This document shows positions 1-9,201 of a stretch of 23,941 nt of DNA, piece after piece. This DNA comes from Intoshia linei (Eukaryota; Orthonectida; Rhopaluridae), in the NCBI GenBank assembly GCA_001642005.1, contig LWCA01000558.1:1-23941 (forward strand), in the 5' to 3' direction. The translations under genes were made by a program, and so were the position numbers. How positions within the stretch are numbered: position 1 is the first letter of the stretch; each line of letters opens with the position of its first letter. Below the pieces are notes generated by a model, which saw only the letters and a list, made by a program, of their open reading frames with translations, did not search any database and had not been told where the DNA came from.

Positions 1-200
1 ATAAAGTAAAAACAGTCCAATCCTAAAAATTGTCATAAATAGCATATATTCCAGCAAAATCAACTTATAAAAACCTATTTTGTAATTTTCAATGAGATAA
101 TATATATTCAGAACCAATTTAATAAATACTTAAAAATACCAATTGTGTATCAATAATTAATAGAATAATTAATGTTAAAAATGTGTCCATACTTTTTGCC
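1..200. repeat. Dispersed repeat, inverted copy at about 10525-10705
   Basis: The first roughly 180 bases match the reverse complement of about 10525-10705 with scattered substitutions and small indels. Shared words include ataaagtaaaaacagtcc, aaacctattttgt and acttaaaaataccaatt. The match runs into the window edge, so the true left end of this copy is not visible. No open frame is carried. It is best read as a non-coding interspersed repeat of unknown class. Confidence 0.75.
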
Positions 201-294
201 TTTTTTCTTGTGAATGTTACTTTTCTTTTTAGCATTTTCAAATTAAGTTAGTATAAAAACTTTTATAAATTCGTTGCCGTAGATGTTAAAAAAT

Positions 295-1120
295 GTTTGG
301 AAAATGAAAATTTGAAATTTAAAAATTACGTAGCAATGAAAAAAATTCCGAAGGAATCAATTATATAGATTTTCACACATATGTCTTGACTGGAAATGTG
401 TAGATGTACAATCCACATTTTTTTTGAAACTGTAGGATCAATATTTACATTTTCAATTTTTGATTTTAATCGAAATATTTGAAAAATATTGGTTGATAAT
501 ATATTAAAAATTATTTTTCACCGGGAATGCGTAGATTTCTGGTGTTGAAATTTTGCATTATATCAACTGGAATAAGCTCTATTAGAATAATCCTCTTTTT
601 AAATTTTCAGATAGTTAATTATTTCATATTTTTAATTTTAATAAAATATTTCGGAAAAAAAATATATGAATACTAAAATGGTTTCTTGATCGTGAAGTCG
701 TCACTTATTCGGATTAAAATTTTTTATGTGTGTTAACATGATACAACTCTACCACCTGTAAATTTTTTAAAATTCTAGGGCCGTTTTCAAAAAAAGGAAG
801 GGAATTTGTGGTTTTGGCCATGAAGGTATAATTTTTTTAAATTTAAATTTATGATAATGTTTACCATTTTAAAATCCGCATCAGCGTATATATTTTTTTA
901 AACTCTTCAATCGTTTAATTTTCAAAAAGAGAGACAATAGGGGTTTTTGACCCTTAAGATGTGAAATTGGGAGGTTGAAATTTATCTAATTATACACCCG
1001 GAAAAAACTGTAATTGAAATGTGGCCTTTAAAACATTCTAAGAGTGCTAGTTCTTTCAAAAAAGTAACACACACAGACAGACAAACAAAAATCGCGTCGC
1101 ATTATTATATAAGTTAGGAT
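295..1120 (+). repeat. Interspersed repeat family A, copy A1
   Basis: This non-coding stretch shares a series of ordered words with about 4945-5627 and about 9985-10315. They include gtagcaatgaaa with ttccgaaggaat, caactggaataagct, a block reading accacctgtaaattttt and a block reading tttgtggttttggcc. The right end is an ACACACAGACAGACAAAC-type stretch followed by attatataagttaggat. The same tail motif ends copy A2 (5577-5627) and a lone tail at 10979-11029. No coding sequence survives, so it behaves like a non-autonomous element with a fixed 3' end. The class is unresolved; Helitron-like or a short non-LTR derivative are possible. Confidence 0.7.
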
Positions 1121-1483
1121 TTTATTTTAATTGGTAAATGATGTTTTATACACAAAAAAATATTTTTGACACTAAAAAGTTTAATTCTGAAGTAATTATT
1201 CATGGAATTAAATAAACTATTTAAAAAAATAAAAAACACTGATTATTGATTTTATAAAAAAATGGGAATAATTATATATAACTAGGCCCTAGTTACTAGA
1301 GCAAATCACACATATAAGCAATGCATATTAAGAATCGTTGCCAATTTTTAATAAAAAATAAAGGACAGTGATGTAAGGTTGGCAAATATAGAAATTAAGT
1401 GTTGATAATTTAATTTTATATTAATTAATTTCATATTGGGTATTGATGTGCGAAATTCGTTAACAAATGTGAAAAAAAAACTA
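1121..1483. other. Gene-free AT-rich stretch downstream of Cks
   Basis: Between the end of repeat copy A1 and the Cks stop codon I see only AT-rich sequence without a supported exon or recognisable repeat. The part nearest 1483 should hold the Cks 3' UTR. Confidence 0.5.
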
Positions 1484-2099
1484 CTAATATTTTCTAACCA
1501 TTAGATATTTCATACCTGGTGACCATTTCATGTAATGTTCCCATCCTCGACTTTGTTTGACACCTAGGGCACGCCATTCAACTTCGGTCATTAATCTATT
1601 TGTTGGAATGTATTCTACCAAGTTTTTTGGTAATACTATATGCCTAAAAATACAATAATGTAATAGTAAATAAATTGTATCAACTATACAGTAAACCAAA
1701 GCTTAGTGGTGGTTTATATTAACAATTTCAAAAAACCCGATAAATCAATCAAGTCAATCGGTTACTGAATTCACAAAAAATGTTAGTTTACAAAATTTTG
1801 AGATAATTATTATCATAAAATTCTATTGGATTGTAATTGAATTATGAAATTTTGTCATTTTTTATAATATAACATAATATTTTTTTTAGTAAATTAATGT
1901 TTAAATGTAAGTTTAAAGTAAAAATGTATTCAACATGATCAATTTAACAAAAAATATATATTTTTTTTATACAGGTTACTAAAAAAGTACAACCAAAAAA
2001 ATCAAATCATCAAAATGGATATAATAACCTTTAAATTGTAAAAAATTACCGATATTCGTATTCTTGATCAAAATATTTATCAGAATAGTACAGCTCCAT
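1484..2099 (-). CDS. CKS1: Cyclin-dependent kinase regulatory subunit (Cks1/Suc1 family)
   Basis: Cks proteins are small adaptors that bind CDKs and recognise phosphorylated threonine on their targets, promoting cell-cycle phosphorylation and SCF-dependent turnover. Two exons are visible: 2050-2099 begins at the ATG and encodes MELYYSDKYFDQEYEYR up to a GT donor, and 1484-1643 completes the protein. The joined product is 69 aa, slightly short of the usual 79. Family marks are YYSDKY, the YRHIVLP strand with its phosphate-binding Arg, EWRALGV, and QSRGWEHYM. The intron is 406 nt (1644-2049), much longer than most here. The family's HxPEPH hinge reads KWSPGMKYL instead, so strand exchange may be altered. 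The gene is head to head with RPS15A, leaving about 660 bp of shared upstream sequence. Identification is firm; the symbol is by family. Confidence 0.92.
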
Positions 2100-2760
2100 T
2101 TAAAATAAAATATAATTTAAATAAATATTTAAAATTATAATTTGAAAATAGCGCGTTAAATTTATTGATGCTAAAAACTTAGCAATAATAATAATGATTT
2201 CCATGACTACAAAAAATATTTACTGAAAACTCTCAATATAAGCCTAATAAGAGATAAACCGGTTACTCTGTTAGTAATTTCTCGCATACAGTTGAATATA
2301 GATTTTTAAAATCTACAAATAAAAAAAAATGGGATTATTTTAATTTATTTAATTTTTTGGCGTAGCTTCACTCATATACTCACAAATGAATGATTTATGG
2401 AAACCTCTCAGTTAAAATTTAAACTTACTCAAGGAATTTAACTTACAAATAAACATTTAGAATCTGAATTTTAAACTAAAGTTTTGTCTAATCTGTTCAA
2501 TTTGAATATATAATTATTTATTATAACTACATTCATTATTGAAAAACCTTGATAAAAAATTTACTACTTTTTAATTCTAAATGACTTTTATAAATTCTAT
2601 AAAGTGATAAAATGACATTTTCTACAAAAATACAATGAAAAATAAATTAAGAATGAATTTACACTTTATAAAGTTGAAATAAAATTTAATTTAGCAAAAA
2701 TAAAATAAAGTTATTTATAATAATATATCGTTCATTTACGTGTAAAAAGAAAAAACTAAA
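2100..2760. promoter_or_regulatory. Shared upstream region of divergent Cks and RPS15A
   Basis: About 660 bp of AT-rich sequence separates two divergent start codons and must contain both promoters and 5' UTRs. I see no convincing TATA box or terminal-oligopyrimidine start above the background of A/T runs, and no coding exon or recognisable repeat. The promoter role is inferred from gene orientation only. Confidence 0.45.
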
Positions 2761-3275
2761 ATGGTTTGTATGAGTGTATTATCAGATGCTATGAACGCAA
2801 TAAACAACGCCGAAAAACGGGGAAAACGACAAGTATTACTCCGAAGTTCTTCCAAAACAATCCAAAAATTCTTACGAGTTATGTTAAAATTTGGCAAGTT
2901 TTGAAAAAATTTAAATTTAATAATTTTAGGATATATAAGTGAATTGGAAATTATTGATGACCATAGATGTGGTAAAATTGTAGTTTTTCTCAATGGACGT
3001 ATTAACAAGGTATAATATTGACTAAAAATAATTAATCAATGAAATTTAGTGTGGAGTAATTAGTCCCAGATTCGATGTAAAACTTAATAAAATTGAACGA
3101 TGGACCAGTCGATTATTACCTTCTAGACAATTTGGGTAATATAGAGTTTTTATTTAGTTATAATATAATTTGTACATTTAGACACATTGTTTTAACTACA
3201 TCGGGTGGAGTAATGGACCACGAAGAAGCTAGACGAAAAAAAACTGGTGGAAAAATATTGGGATTTTTCTTTTAA
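2761..3275 (+). CDS. RPS15A: 40S ribosomal protein S15A (uS8 family), complete
   Basis: This is a component of the small cytosolic ribosomal subunit, of the bacterial S8 family, contacting the central domain of 18S rRNA. Four exons are 2761-2893, 2930-3009, 3050-3135 and 3182-3275. They join into exactly 130 aa, the normal length. Recognisable segments include [43 protein letters not shown] and the invariant C-terminus GGKILGFFF. The first intron (2894-2929) uses a GC donor (G|GCAAGT). The nearby GT at 2898 would give a stop after joining, so GC-AG splicing is required. The stop is 20 nt from the stop of the convergent ARPC4 gene. The protein is divergent for an animal eS15A but has no damaged positions that I can see. 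Confidence 0.96.
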
Positions 3276-3295
3276 TGTAACTATTTAAAAATTTA

Positions 3296-3991
3296 TTAAA
3301 ACAATTTCAACATTTCTACTGCCGCAGCTCTGCCTCTGGAGTGAACGTTAATTTTCATGTCACTTATTGTCTTGTCGACTTGATCCATAAATGTAGTGAA
3401 AAAAGTTATAATTTCATCTGATTTCATTGTTTCAATGTGTCGATTCGTGACAAGAAAGCTAATACTGTATCCCTAATAATTTTTTAATTTTAATAGTGTA
3501 ATTTTATACTGGTAAAGGTGATCGTCGTAAAATCTTCAACTCTTCAGCTCTACGCATAAAATATCTTGTCAATTTATGTGCCAAAACTTTTTCTAAATCG
3601 TCCGACTAAATTTGTTAAAAATTATTTGATTTTTTGTTTAAATTTAATGATTAGTTTACTTGTTTTATCAAAATGCTGATACGCACAGAGTTTACGGACG
3701 ATTCAATCAGAATTTTTTCCTTTTCATTTCGCGATATGACGAATGTCGTCAGTAGTAGTTCGTTATTACATCTAAGGGGAAAATACGTATTTCATTGTTA
3801 AAATAATAAACTTTATCTCTACTTCTGGTTTATTATGTCCATCTACGTTTTGTGAATCAAAATTTCGGATACAAAAGCATACTTTCAGTGTTCTATGAAT
3901 TGCAGTTAGGTATGATTTTAATGCAATGTTTTGAATCTATTTTATTGTTATTGTTTTAATGGAGGATACCAACCTTTACTTCTGAACTCAT
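3296..3991 (-). CDS. ARPC4: Actin-related protein 2/3 complex subunit 4 (ARPC4)
   Basis: ARPC4 (p20-ARC) forms with ARPC2 the core of the seven-subunit Arp2/3 complex that nucleates branched actin. Five exons on the minus strand are 3974-3991 (MSSEVK only), 3812-3936, 3660-3771, 3510-3605 and 3296-3472. The joins keep frame and give 175 aa, against about 168 in vertebrates. Family landmarks in order are [31 protein letters not shown] with [18 protein letters not shown] with the [13 protein letters not shown] stretch, [10 protein letters not shown], and [12 protein letters not shown] near the end. All introns are 37-54 nt. The tiny 18-nt first coding exon is supported by a good donor and acceptor but is the least certain part. 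Confidence 0.95.
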
Positions 3992-4249
3992 TTTATCTTG
4001 TTTAATTTGAACTATGTAAATACTTTGTCTATGGTAATTGTTTTTTGTTAGTTCGATTTTACAATTTACATATGTTGTTATTGTTTAGTTTAGTATGATT
4101 TAATGAAGGACCATCCACAATATTTCAGTCAAATAATTTGTGCCTGATCATCAGGCCCTGATGCGTTTAGACCCTTCAATATGAACATTTATTTATTATT
4201 AATTTTACACTCTACTTAAACTAATAATGAATTCATTTTTGGGGTAAAG
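3992..4249. promoter_or_regulatory. Upstream region of ARPC4
   Basis: This AT-rich stretch lies immediately 5' of the ARPC4 start codon and should contain its promoter. A short GC-richer dyad around 4146-4164 (gatcatcaggccctgatg) stands out from the background. I see no coding exon. The promoter role is inferred from position only. Confidence 0.35.
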
Positions 4250-4320
4250 CAGTGGTTCCCAAACTTTTTCCACCATGGATCAATTGTCAAAAAAATCCCC
4301 TTAACACGTCACTAAGGTTA
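4250..4320 (+). mobile_element. hAT-like transposon terminus fragment
   Basis: The sequence starts CAGTGGTTCCCAAACTTTTT, a form typical of terminal inverted repeats of hAT superfamily elements and their MITEs. It is followed by ccaccatggatc. A related terminus occurs at 15336. The matching right end was not found. The adjoining Tc1-type MITE at 4321 may have inserted into this element or simply lies beside it. Confidence 0.5.
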
Positions 4321-4860
4321 TACAGTCCGCCTCGGTGTGGGGCATACTCATGTTTTGGGGCACTTTTTCAGAATTATGTTAATTTTATAGTATTTGCATC
4401 GATGCCATAGCAAAGTATGTGAAATTAACCCCGCTTTTGGGGCAAAAATGTTATAAACATTCAAGTGTAATTCATATAGTGATGACATTAAATTAAAATT
4501 ATATTTATTTAAATATTTTACATTTTCATATGTATTTATCATAATTCATTAATTTTTCATTCATGCCTATATTTTAATATCTTTTAACTTAATTACTATT
4601 CTAGATTACAAAGTAACTATAATTCTAAAAAGTATATAATTAAAAAAATATTCATAACTTTGATTTGAGATTTTGTTTAACAGGTATTTACCTGAAAATA
4701 TCACCCTAAACCGTGTCGGACTTTAATAGAAACAAATATAATATCATAATATATTGCAATAGTTTAAATATTCAATGAAAAATTAGATAACTTACTAAAA
4801 CCTCTGATTTTGGGGCACTTTTCAAAAAATGGTGCCCCAAATAGTGGAGGTCCGACTGTA
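4321..4860. mobile_element. Tc1/mariner-type MITE, copy 1
   Basis: This 540-bp element has imperfect terminal inverted repeats. The left end begins TACAGTCCGCCTC, and the right end, read on the other strand, begins TACAGTCGGACCTCC. Both continue into a GGGGCA...GGGGCAC block. TA at each outer edge fits the TA target duplication of the Tc1/mariner superfamily. The interior is AT-rich with no transposase frame, so the element is non-autonomous. A second copy at 7646-8088 shares the interior and right end almost word for word. Confidence 0.75.
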
Positions 4861-4944
4861 CTTGGAATTTCCAAGTTGGTAATGAGAAACTACATAGTAA
4901 TGATAAAAATAACGATGGCATCCATATTTTTATATTTAAAATTT

Positions 4945-5627
4945 GTATACAGTCCATTCCCATTTTTTTCGAAATTGTAAGATGAATATTATTTATTTGA
5001 AAATAATCCAAAAATTTGAAAAATATTGGTTGATGCGTAGATTTCTGGGTTCAAATTTTGTATTTATCTCAACTGGAATAAGCTGTATCAGAAAATCTGT
5101 TTTGTTAATGGTAGACCGTTAATTATTTCAAATTTTTTGTTTTAATAAAATATTTTGGTAAAAAATATATGAATACTAAAATGCTTTTTTGACCGTGAAG
5201 GCGTCAGTTATTCGGATTGAAATTTTTGGTGTGTTTTAACAGGATACAACTGTACCACCTGTAAATTTTTTTAATTCTAAAGCTGTTTTTATTAAAACAA
5301 AAAAAAGGGTAATTTGTGGTTTTGGCCTTGAAGATATATTTTTTTAAATTTAAATTTATGGTAATATTTATGATTTTAAAATCCCTATCAAAGTATATTA
5401 ATATATATAATTTAAATTGTCGAACTCGTTTGATTTTCAAAAATGGGACAATTTGAATTTTTGACCCGTAAGATGTAAAATTGGGAGGTTGAAATTTATT
5501 TTGCTAACCCCATAGAAAAAATTATAATTGAAATGTGGACTTTATAAAATTCTAAGACTGGTAGTTATTGAAATAAACGGTAACACACACAAACAAATAT
5601 TGCATAGCATATTATATAAGTAAGGAA
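4945..5627 (+). repeat. Interspersed repeat family A, copy A2
   Basis: This stretch is collinear with the middle and right part of copy A1, sharing words such as caactggaataagct, ccacctgtaaattttttt, tttgtggttttggcc and gaaattgaaatgtgg-like blocks. It ends with gtaacacacacaaacaaat then attatataagtaagga. Relative to A1 it lacks the leftmost part. Open frames in either direction look like chance reading through the repeat. Confidence 0.7.
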
Positions 5628-5648
5628 GTAAGAAACATCCTTACTAAG

Positions 5649-5649
5649 N
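5649..5649. other. Single ambiguous base (N), possible assembly join
   Basis: The base is N. Together with the N at 7645 it may mark a scaffold join, so continuity between the blocks on either side should not be assumed. Confidence 0.6.
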
Positions 5650-5750
5650 AAACAAATTGCTAAAATAAAAATAAATAAATTATATATTATTGAGAAGATA
5701 CTAAACAATATAAATGGGAATTACATTTTTAAAATTGATTTTAATTTGAA

Positions 5751-5981
5751 GTGTCTTATATTTATTTCGCGTTAATTAGCGATTTGTATAATAACTTTTC
5801 ATATAAAGGTGGCAGAAGAAAAATAATGGTATCAACAAGCGTATTTTTTAATAGAGATGAAATATTCATGAAAATTAATGTTAACAAACCAAAAAATAAT
5901 ATAAATCGGTTGGACCTATGTTTATTGCAGCACTGTAAATTTCTTCATAATTATTATGGAAAAAAAGATTATAAAGTATAA
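5751..5981 (+). CDS. Possible terminal exon, unrecognised
   Basis: An open frame here reads in part YKGGRRKIMVSTSVFF and ends NYYGKKDYKV before a stop. It is slightly richer in mixed codons than its flanks and is preceded by an acceptor-like aattag near 5780. I recognise no domain and no partner exon. It lies between the N at 5649 and the hAT MITE. Chance openness in AT-rich DNA is a real alternative. Confidence 0.2.
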   Translation: MSYIYFALISDLYNNFSYKGGRRKIMVSTSVFFNRDEIFMKINVNKPKNNINRLDLCLLQHCKFLHNYYGKKDYKV

Positions 5982-6044
5982 ATTGTGTGGGTCCTCGGTT
6001 ATATAAATCAAGATTAAAATCATGAAATTTCCCATGGTTGAGGG

Positions 6045-6811
6045 TAGTGATTGTGCCGGGACAAAATTTCCCGGGATTTCCCGAAAAAAATTAAGACATA
6101 CCTGTATGTGATTTATTTTTGTTATTACTATAAAAATATGATTATATTATAATATTTAAAATTTACCATTTCAAAAAACCCACCACTAATAAAATTTAAT
6201 CAAAAATACCATTTCAAGCCCTCATGGAAAAATTGACTTACACCGATATTCTTTTCAAAAATCCGATTTTACGAAATCTTATGAAAAAAATTCACTTCAT
6301 CAAACCACAAATAAAAAATCTAAAATTTCTAATTTTCTAGCCCTTAATGGAAAAATATTCTTTTTCCAATACTTTTTTTTAAAACCTTTTATTCCAACCA
6401 CAAATTACTAACGCTCTATCTAAGAATTATCCTTTTTTTTTAATATTATTTTGAAAAATATTATGAGTTGTGACGAAATGGAACCTATCATCAAGATTGT
6501 TAAAATTAAAGGAAACCCTTATGACCGTTCAACCTACGTCAACACAAAATGAAATTTCTCTACTGCTTCTAATTTCGTTACAAAACGTAGAACGCGTTTA
6601 AAAGACAAATCTATCAATATTATGTTTTGAAACACTTTTTCAACAATCTAAAATAAAAACATTTTTTTTAATTAAATTTGTAAATTTAGTCTAGTAATCA
6701 AATAAAATTTTTAATGCTTATTTTTAAATTTAATTTAATTTTTATATTATATATGAATAAAAATTTTTTTTTAGTTTTCCCGGGAAATTTAATTTTTAAT
6801 TTCAATCACTA
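6045..6811. mobile_element. Non-autonomous hAT element with perfect 8-bp target duplication
   Basis: This 767-bp element starts TAGTGATTG and ends CAATCACTA, a perfect 9-bp terminal inverted repeat. It is flanked by GTTGAGGG at 6037-6044 and again at 6812-6819. An 8-bp duplication with a terminus of the YARNG form is diagnostic of hAT elements. Subterminal TTTCCCGGGA-type palindromes occur near both ends (about 6066 and 6776) and could bind transposase. No transposase frame is present inside. The intact ends and identical duplication suggest a fairly recent insertion. Confidence 0.82.
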
Positions 6812-6819
6812 GTTGAGGG

Positions 6820-7171
6820 TATTGTTTGAACATGAAATCAATAATATCAATTTAAATAGACTAAATCAACATTGAACCCAGAAAGGGAAATTAATTATGC
6901 AGACTACAATTCTTAGCTAATTTTTTGTGTGTTAACTGTATAATCTGAAATTTTTTTTTAAATTCTATGATTATTAAAAAAGACTAATCTGGAGTATTCA
7001 TCGAGAATATTACCTTTTTTGAGGTTACCATTTATGATAATTGTAATGCTTATGATTTTAAAAACTATCCCACAATTGCAATGAAAGTCTATTACAATCC
7101 AGTTACGTGTAAACTATATCAGAAAAAATTTAATAAATATACAAAAAATATATAAATAGTTAGCTAGTTAA
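6820..7171. other. Gene-free AT-rich stretch
   Basis: Between the hAT MITE and the last visible exon of the minus-strand gene I see no supported exon, repeat boundary or RNA gene. Further 3' exons of that minus-strand gene could lie here but none is convincing. Confidence 0.4.
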
Positions 7172-7644
7172 TTAATTTATATCATCTATTTTACACACGT
7201 TGAAAATGTAACACAAGTTTTTGGTGAGATACAATCCAAATTTTGTCGAATTTGAATCATCTCCAATCTTTTTAAAAAAATATGCTATAGACATGTCGAC
7301 ATCACTCTGAATCATCTAATTAAATAAATTTATTACTGAAAATGTTCATAATTATACCTTCATCATTTCTTTCAAATTTGAAGTTTGCATTTTGCCATAA
7401 ACACTATTGAAAAGGGTACAAATACCAACATCTCCCTTTGTCAACTCATTTAGATACTTTACAAATTGTTTATTGACAGCTTGAGTAGCATACGTCTTCA
7501 AATCCATGTCCTTTGTTCTCTCGAGTTTTGACTTTTCATAAAATTTCATAAAGGCATTATCAGTTCTCAAATGCATCGCTAGACTATCTATCCAAATTTT
7601 TTCATTTGTTTGAATTGATTTGATAAACTTTTCTATACATTGTT
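7172..7644 (-). CDS. Unrecognised gene, 3' exons only
   Basis: Two minus-strand exons join in frame. One runs from the N at 7645 down to 7358, ending SNLKEMMK at a GT donor. The other is 7172-7315, opening at an attag acceptor as MIQSDVDMSIAYFFKK and ending CKIDDIN before a stop. The intron is 42 nt, typical for this genome. About 140 residues are visible. They are charged and helical in character, with an IWIDSLAMHL segment, KLERTKDMDLKTYA and YLNELTKGDVG. I recognise no domain; a helical bundle or coiled-coil scaffold is only a guess from composition. Base composition is visibly less AT-rich than the flanks, supporting coding. The 5' part is cut by the N, beyond which lies transposon sequence, so the gene may be broken by a misjoin. 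Confidence 0.55.
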
Positions 7645-7645
7645 N

Positions 7646-8088
7646 TTGGGGCAAAAATGTTGTTATATAAAATATTTAAGTATAATTCCTATAGTAATGA
7701 TATCAAATTAAAATTATATTTATTTTAATATTTTACATACATTTTCATATGTATTTATCATAATTCATTAATTTTTCATTCATGCCTATATTTTAATATC
7801 TTTAACTTAATTACTATTCTAGATTAGAAAGTAACTATAATTCTAAAAATTAAGTATATAATTAAAAAAATATTCATAACTTTGATTTGAGATTTTTATT
7901 AAATTTTGTTTTTCATGTATTTATCTGAAAATATCACCCTAAACAGTGTTGGACTCATATGGAAACAAATTATATTATAATATATTGCAATAGTTTCAAT
8001 ATTCTATGAAAAATTAGATAACTAACTAAAACCCCTGATTTTGGGGCACTTTTCAAAAAATGGTGCCCCAATCCAAGGTCCGACTGTA
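7646..8088. mobile_element. Tc1/mariner-type MITE, copy 2, left-truncated
   Basis: The sequence matches about 4437-4860 of copy 1 nearly throughout, starting at ttggggcaaaaatgtt and ending ggtgcccca...ggtccgactgta. The left terminal repeat is missing because the match begins directly at the N at 7645. Truncation by assembly join is more likely than by biology. It lies upstream of the first visible exon of the tryptophanyl-tRNA synthetase gene. Confidence 0.75.
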
Positions 8089-8234
8089 TTTGTAAATTTT
8101 ATCGTTGAATCATTGAAATTTTCAATTGACAAATATTGATAATTTCCTCATATCTAAAAATATTCATGTGCCGCTGACCAAAATCAGAAACTATTTAAAT
8201 AATTAATTAATAATTTTATAATGTCGATAATTAG

Positions 8235-9141
8235 ATATCATGTCATAGCGAACTGTACTGGTTGTTGATGAATACTGTCAAATCGAATAAATTGTCAATT
8301 TTACCTCAGTGGAAGGTTTAGTTTCACCTTTTTTTGGAATTTTTAACTCTATTTCAGAATTTTGAAATTGACAATAACAAATGCAACATGGGTGGATTTA
8401 CCTACCCAGTCCTTCAAAGTGCGGATATCCTTCTTCACCAGTATTTATTACTTTATTTGTATCAATTGTTTAATGTTCAGAGCTGATATAGTACCAACTG
8501 GAGAAGATCAGTTAATGCACATCCATTTTGCACGTGATTTAGCCTACACCTTTAATAAAAAATATGGGCAAACTTTTAAACTACCGGAAGCCATGATACT
8601 CGGTATGATAAATTTAATTTGAATCTAAATGTATTAGAATCTCCACTTGCTAGGCTTAAAAGTCTGAGAAATGTAGGTTGAAATGATTTATTGATTAAAT
8701 TATCGCATTTAGCCTTCGAAAAAGATGAGTAAATCTGATATGGATCAATTGTCATTTATTGGTTTGATTGATTCAGATAAAGAAATAACCAAAAAGATTA
8801 AAAAAAGTGTCACTGATTCTATCCAAAATGTTTATTATAGTTCAGACAGACCTGGCTTAAAAAATTTACTAAATATTCTTTTTTTTTTTAAAAACCATAA
8901 AAATCCACATTCATCAATCTTGAAACCAGAAGTAGAGAAATTTAATTTCAAGAATAAAGTCCACCTAAAAAACGAAATCACAGAATGCCTTATCACGGAG
9001 TTGAGTCCAATCAGAAACAAATACTTTGAATTGTTAAATGATTCTGCTTATTTGGAAAATGTTTTACAACAAGGTGCTATACGAGCAGAATCTCAATGTG
9101 TGCTTTTTTACAATTATATTAAAAGTTGTGTGGGTTTGTAA
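8235..9141 (+). CDS. WARS2: Mitochondrial tryptophanyl-tRNA synthetase, C-terminal part
   Basis: This class I synthetase charges mitochondrial tRNA-Trp with tryptophan. Exons 8235-8315, 8358-8440, 8481-8602, 8638-8672 and 8713-9141 join in frame into 249 residues ending at a stop. Marks in order are HSELYWLL with LPQWK (family: HTELSWLL, QFK), NMGGFTYPVLQSADILLHQ, IVPTGEDQLMHI with FARDLA, KLPEAMIL, the KMSKS signature as SKKMSKSDMDQLS, and VTDS followed by SDRPGLKNLL. Introns are 35-42 nt. About 100 N-terminal residues, including the HIGH motif, are not visible upstream. The MITE copy and the N at 7645 sit there, so the 5' exons may be lost to a misjoin or lie beyond it. With the visible part alone the enzyme would be inactive. 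Confidence 0.93.
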
Positions 9142-9201
9142 TAAATGTTTATTTTTCTGTTTAAATGTACAGGCAATCAATTGTTAGCTTTGAATTTTCA
9201 A

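Noticed and set aside
4348-5011. Two minus-strand frames
   Set aside because: The first lies inside the Tc1-type MITE; the second begins at its right end and runs into copy A2. Neither resembles a transposase.
5204-5440. Minus-strand Lys/Ile-rich frame
   Set aside because: It lies within family A repeat copy A2 and is a chance open frame in AT-rich DNA.
8835-9020. Minus-strand frame opposite WARS2
   Set aside because: It is a shadow of the WARS2 last exon.
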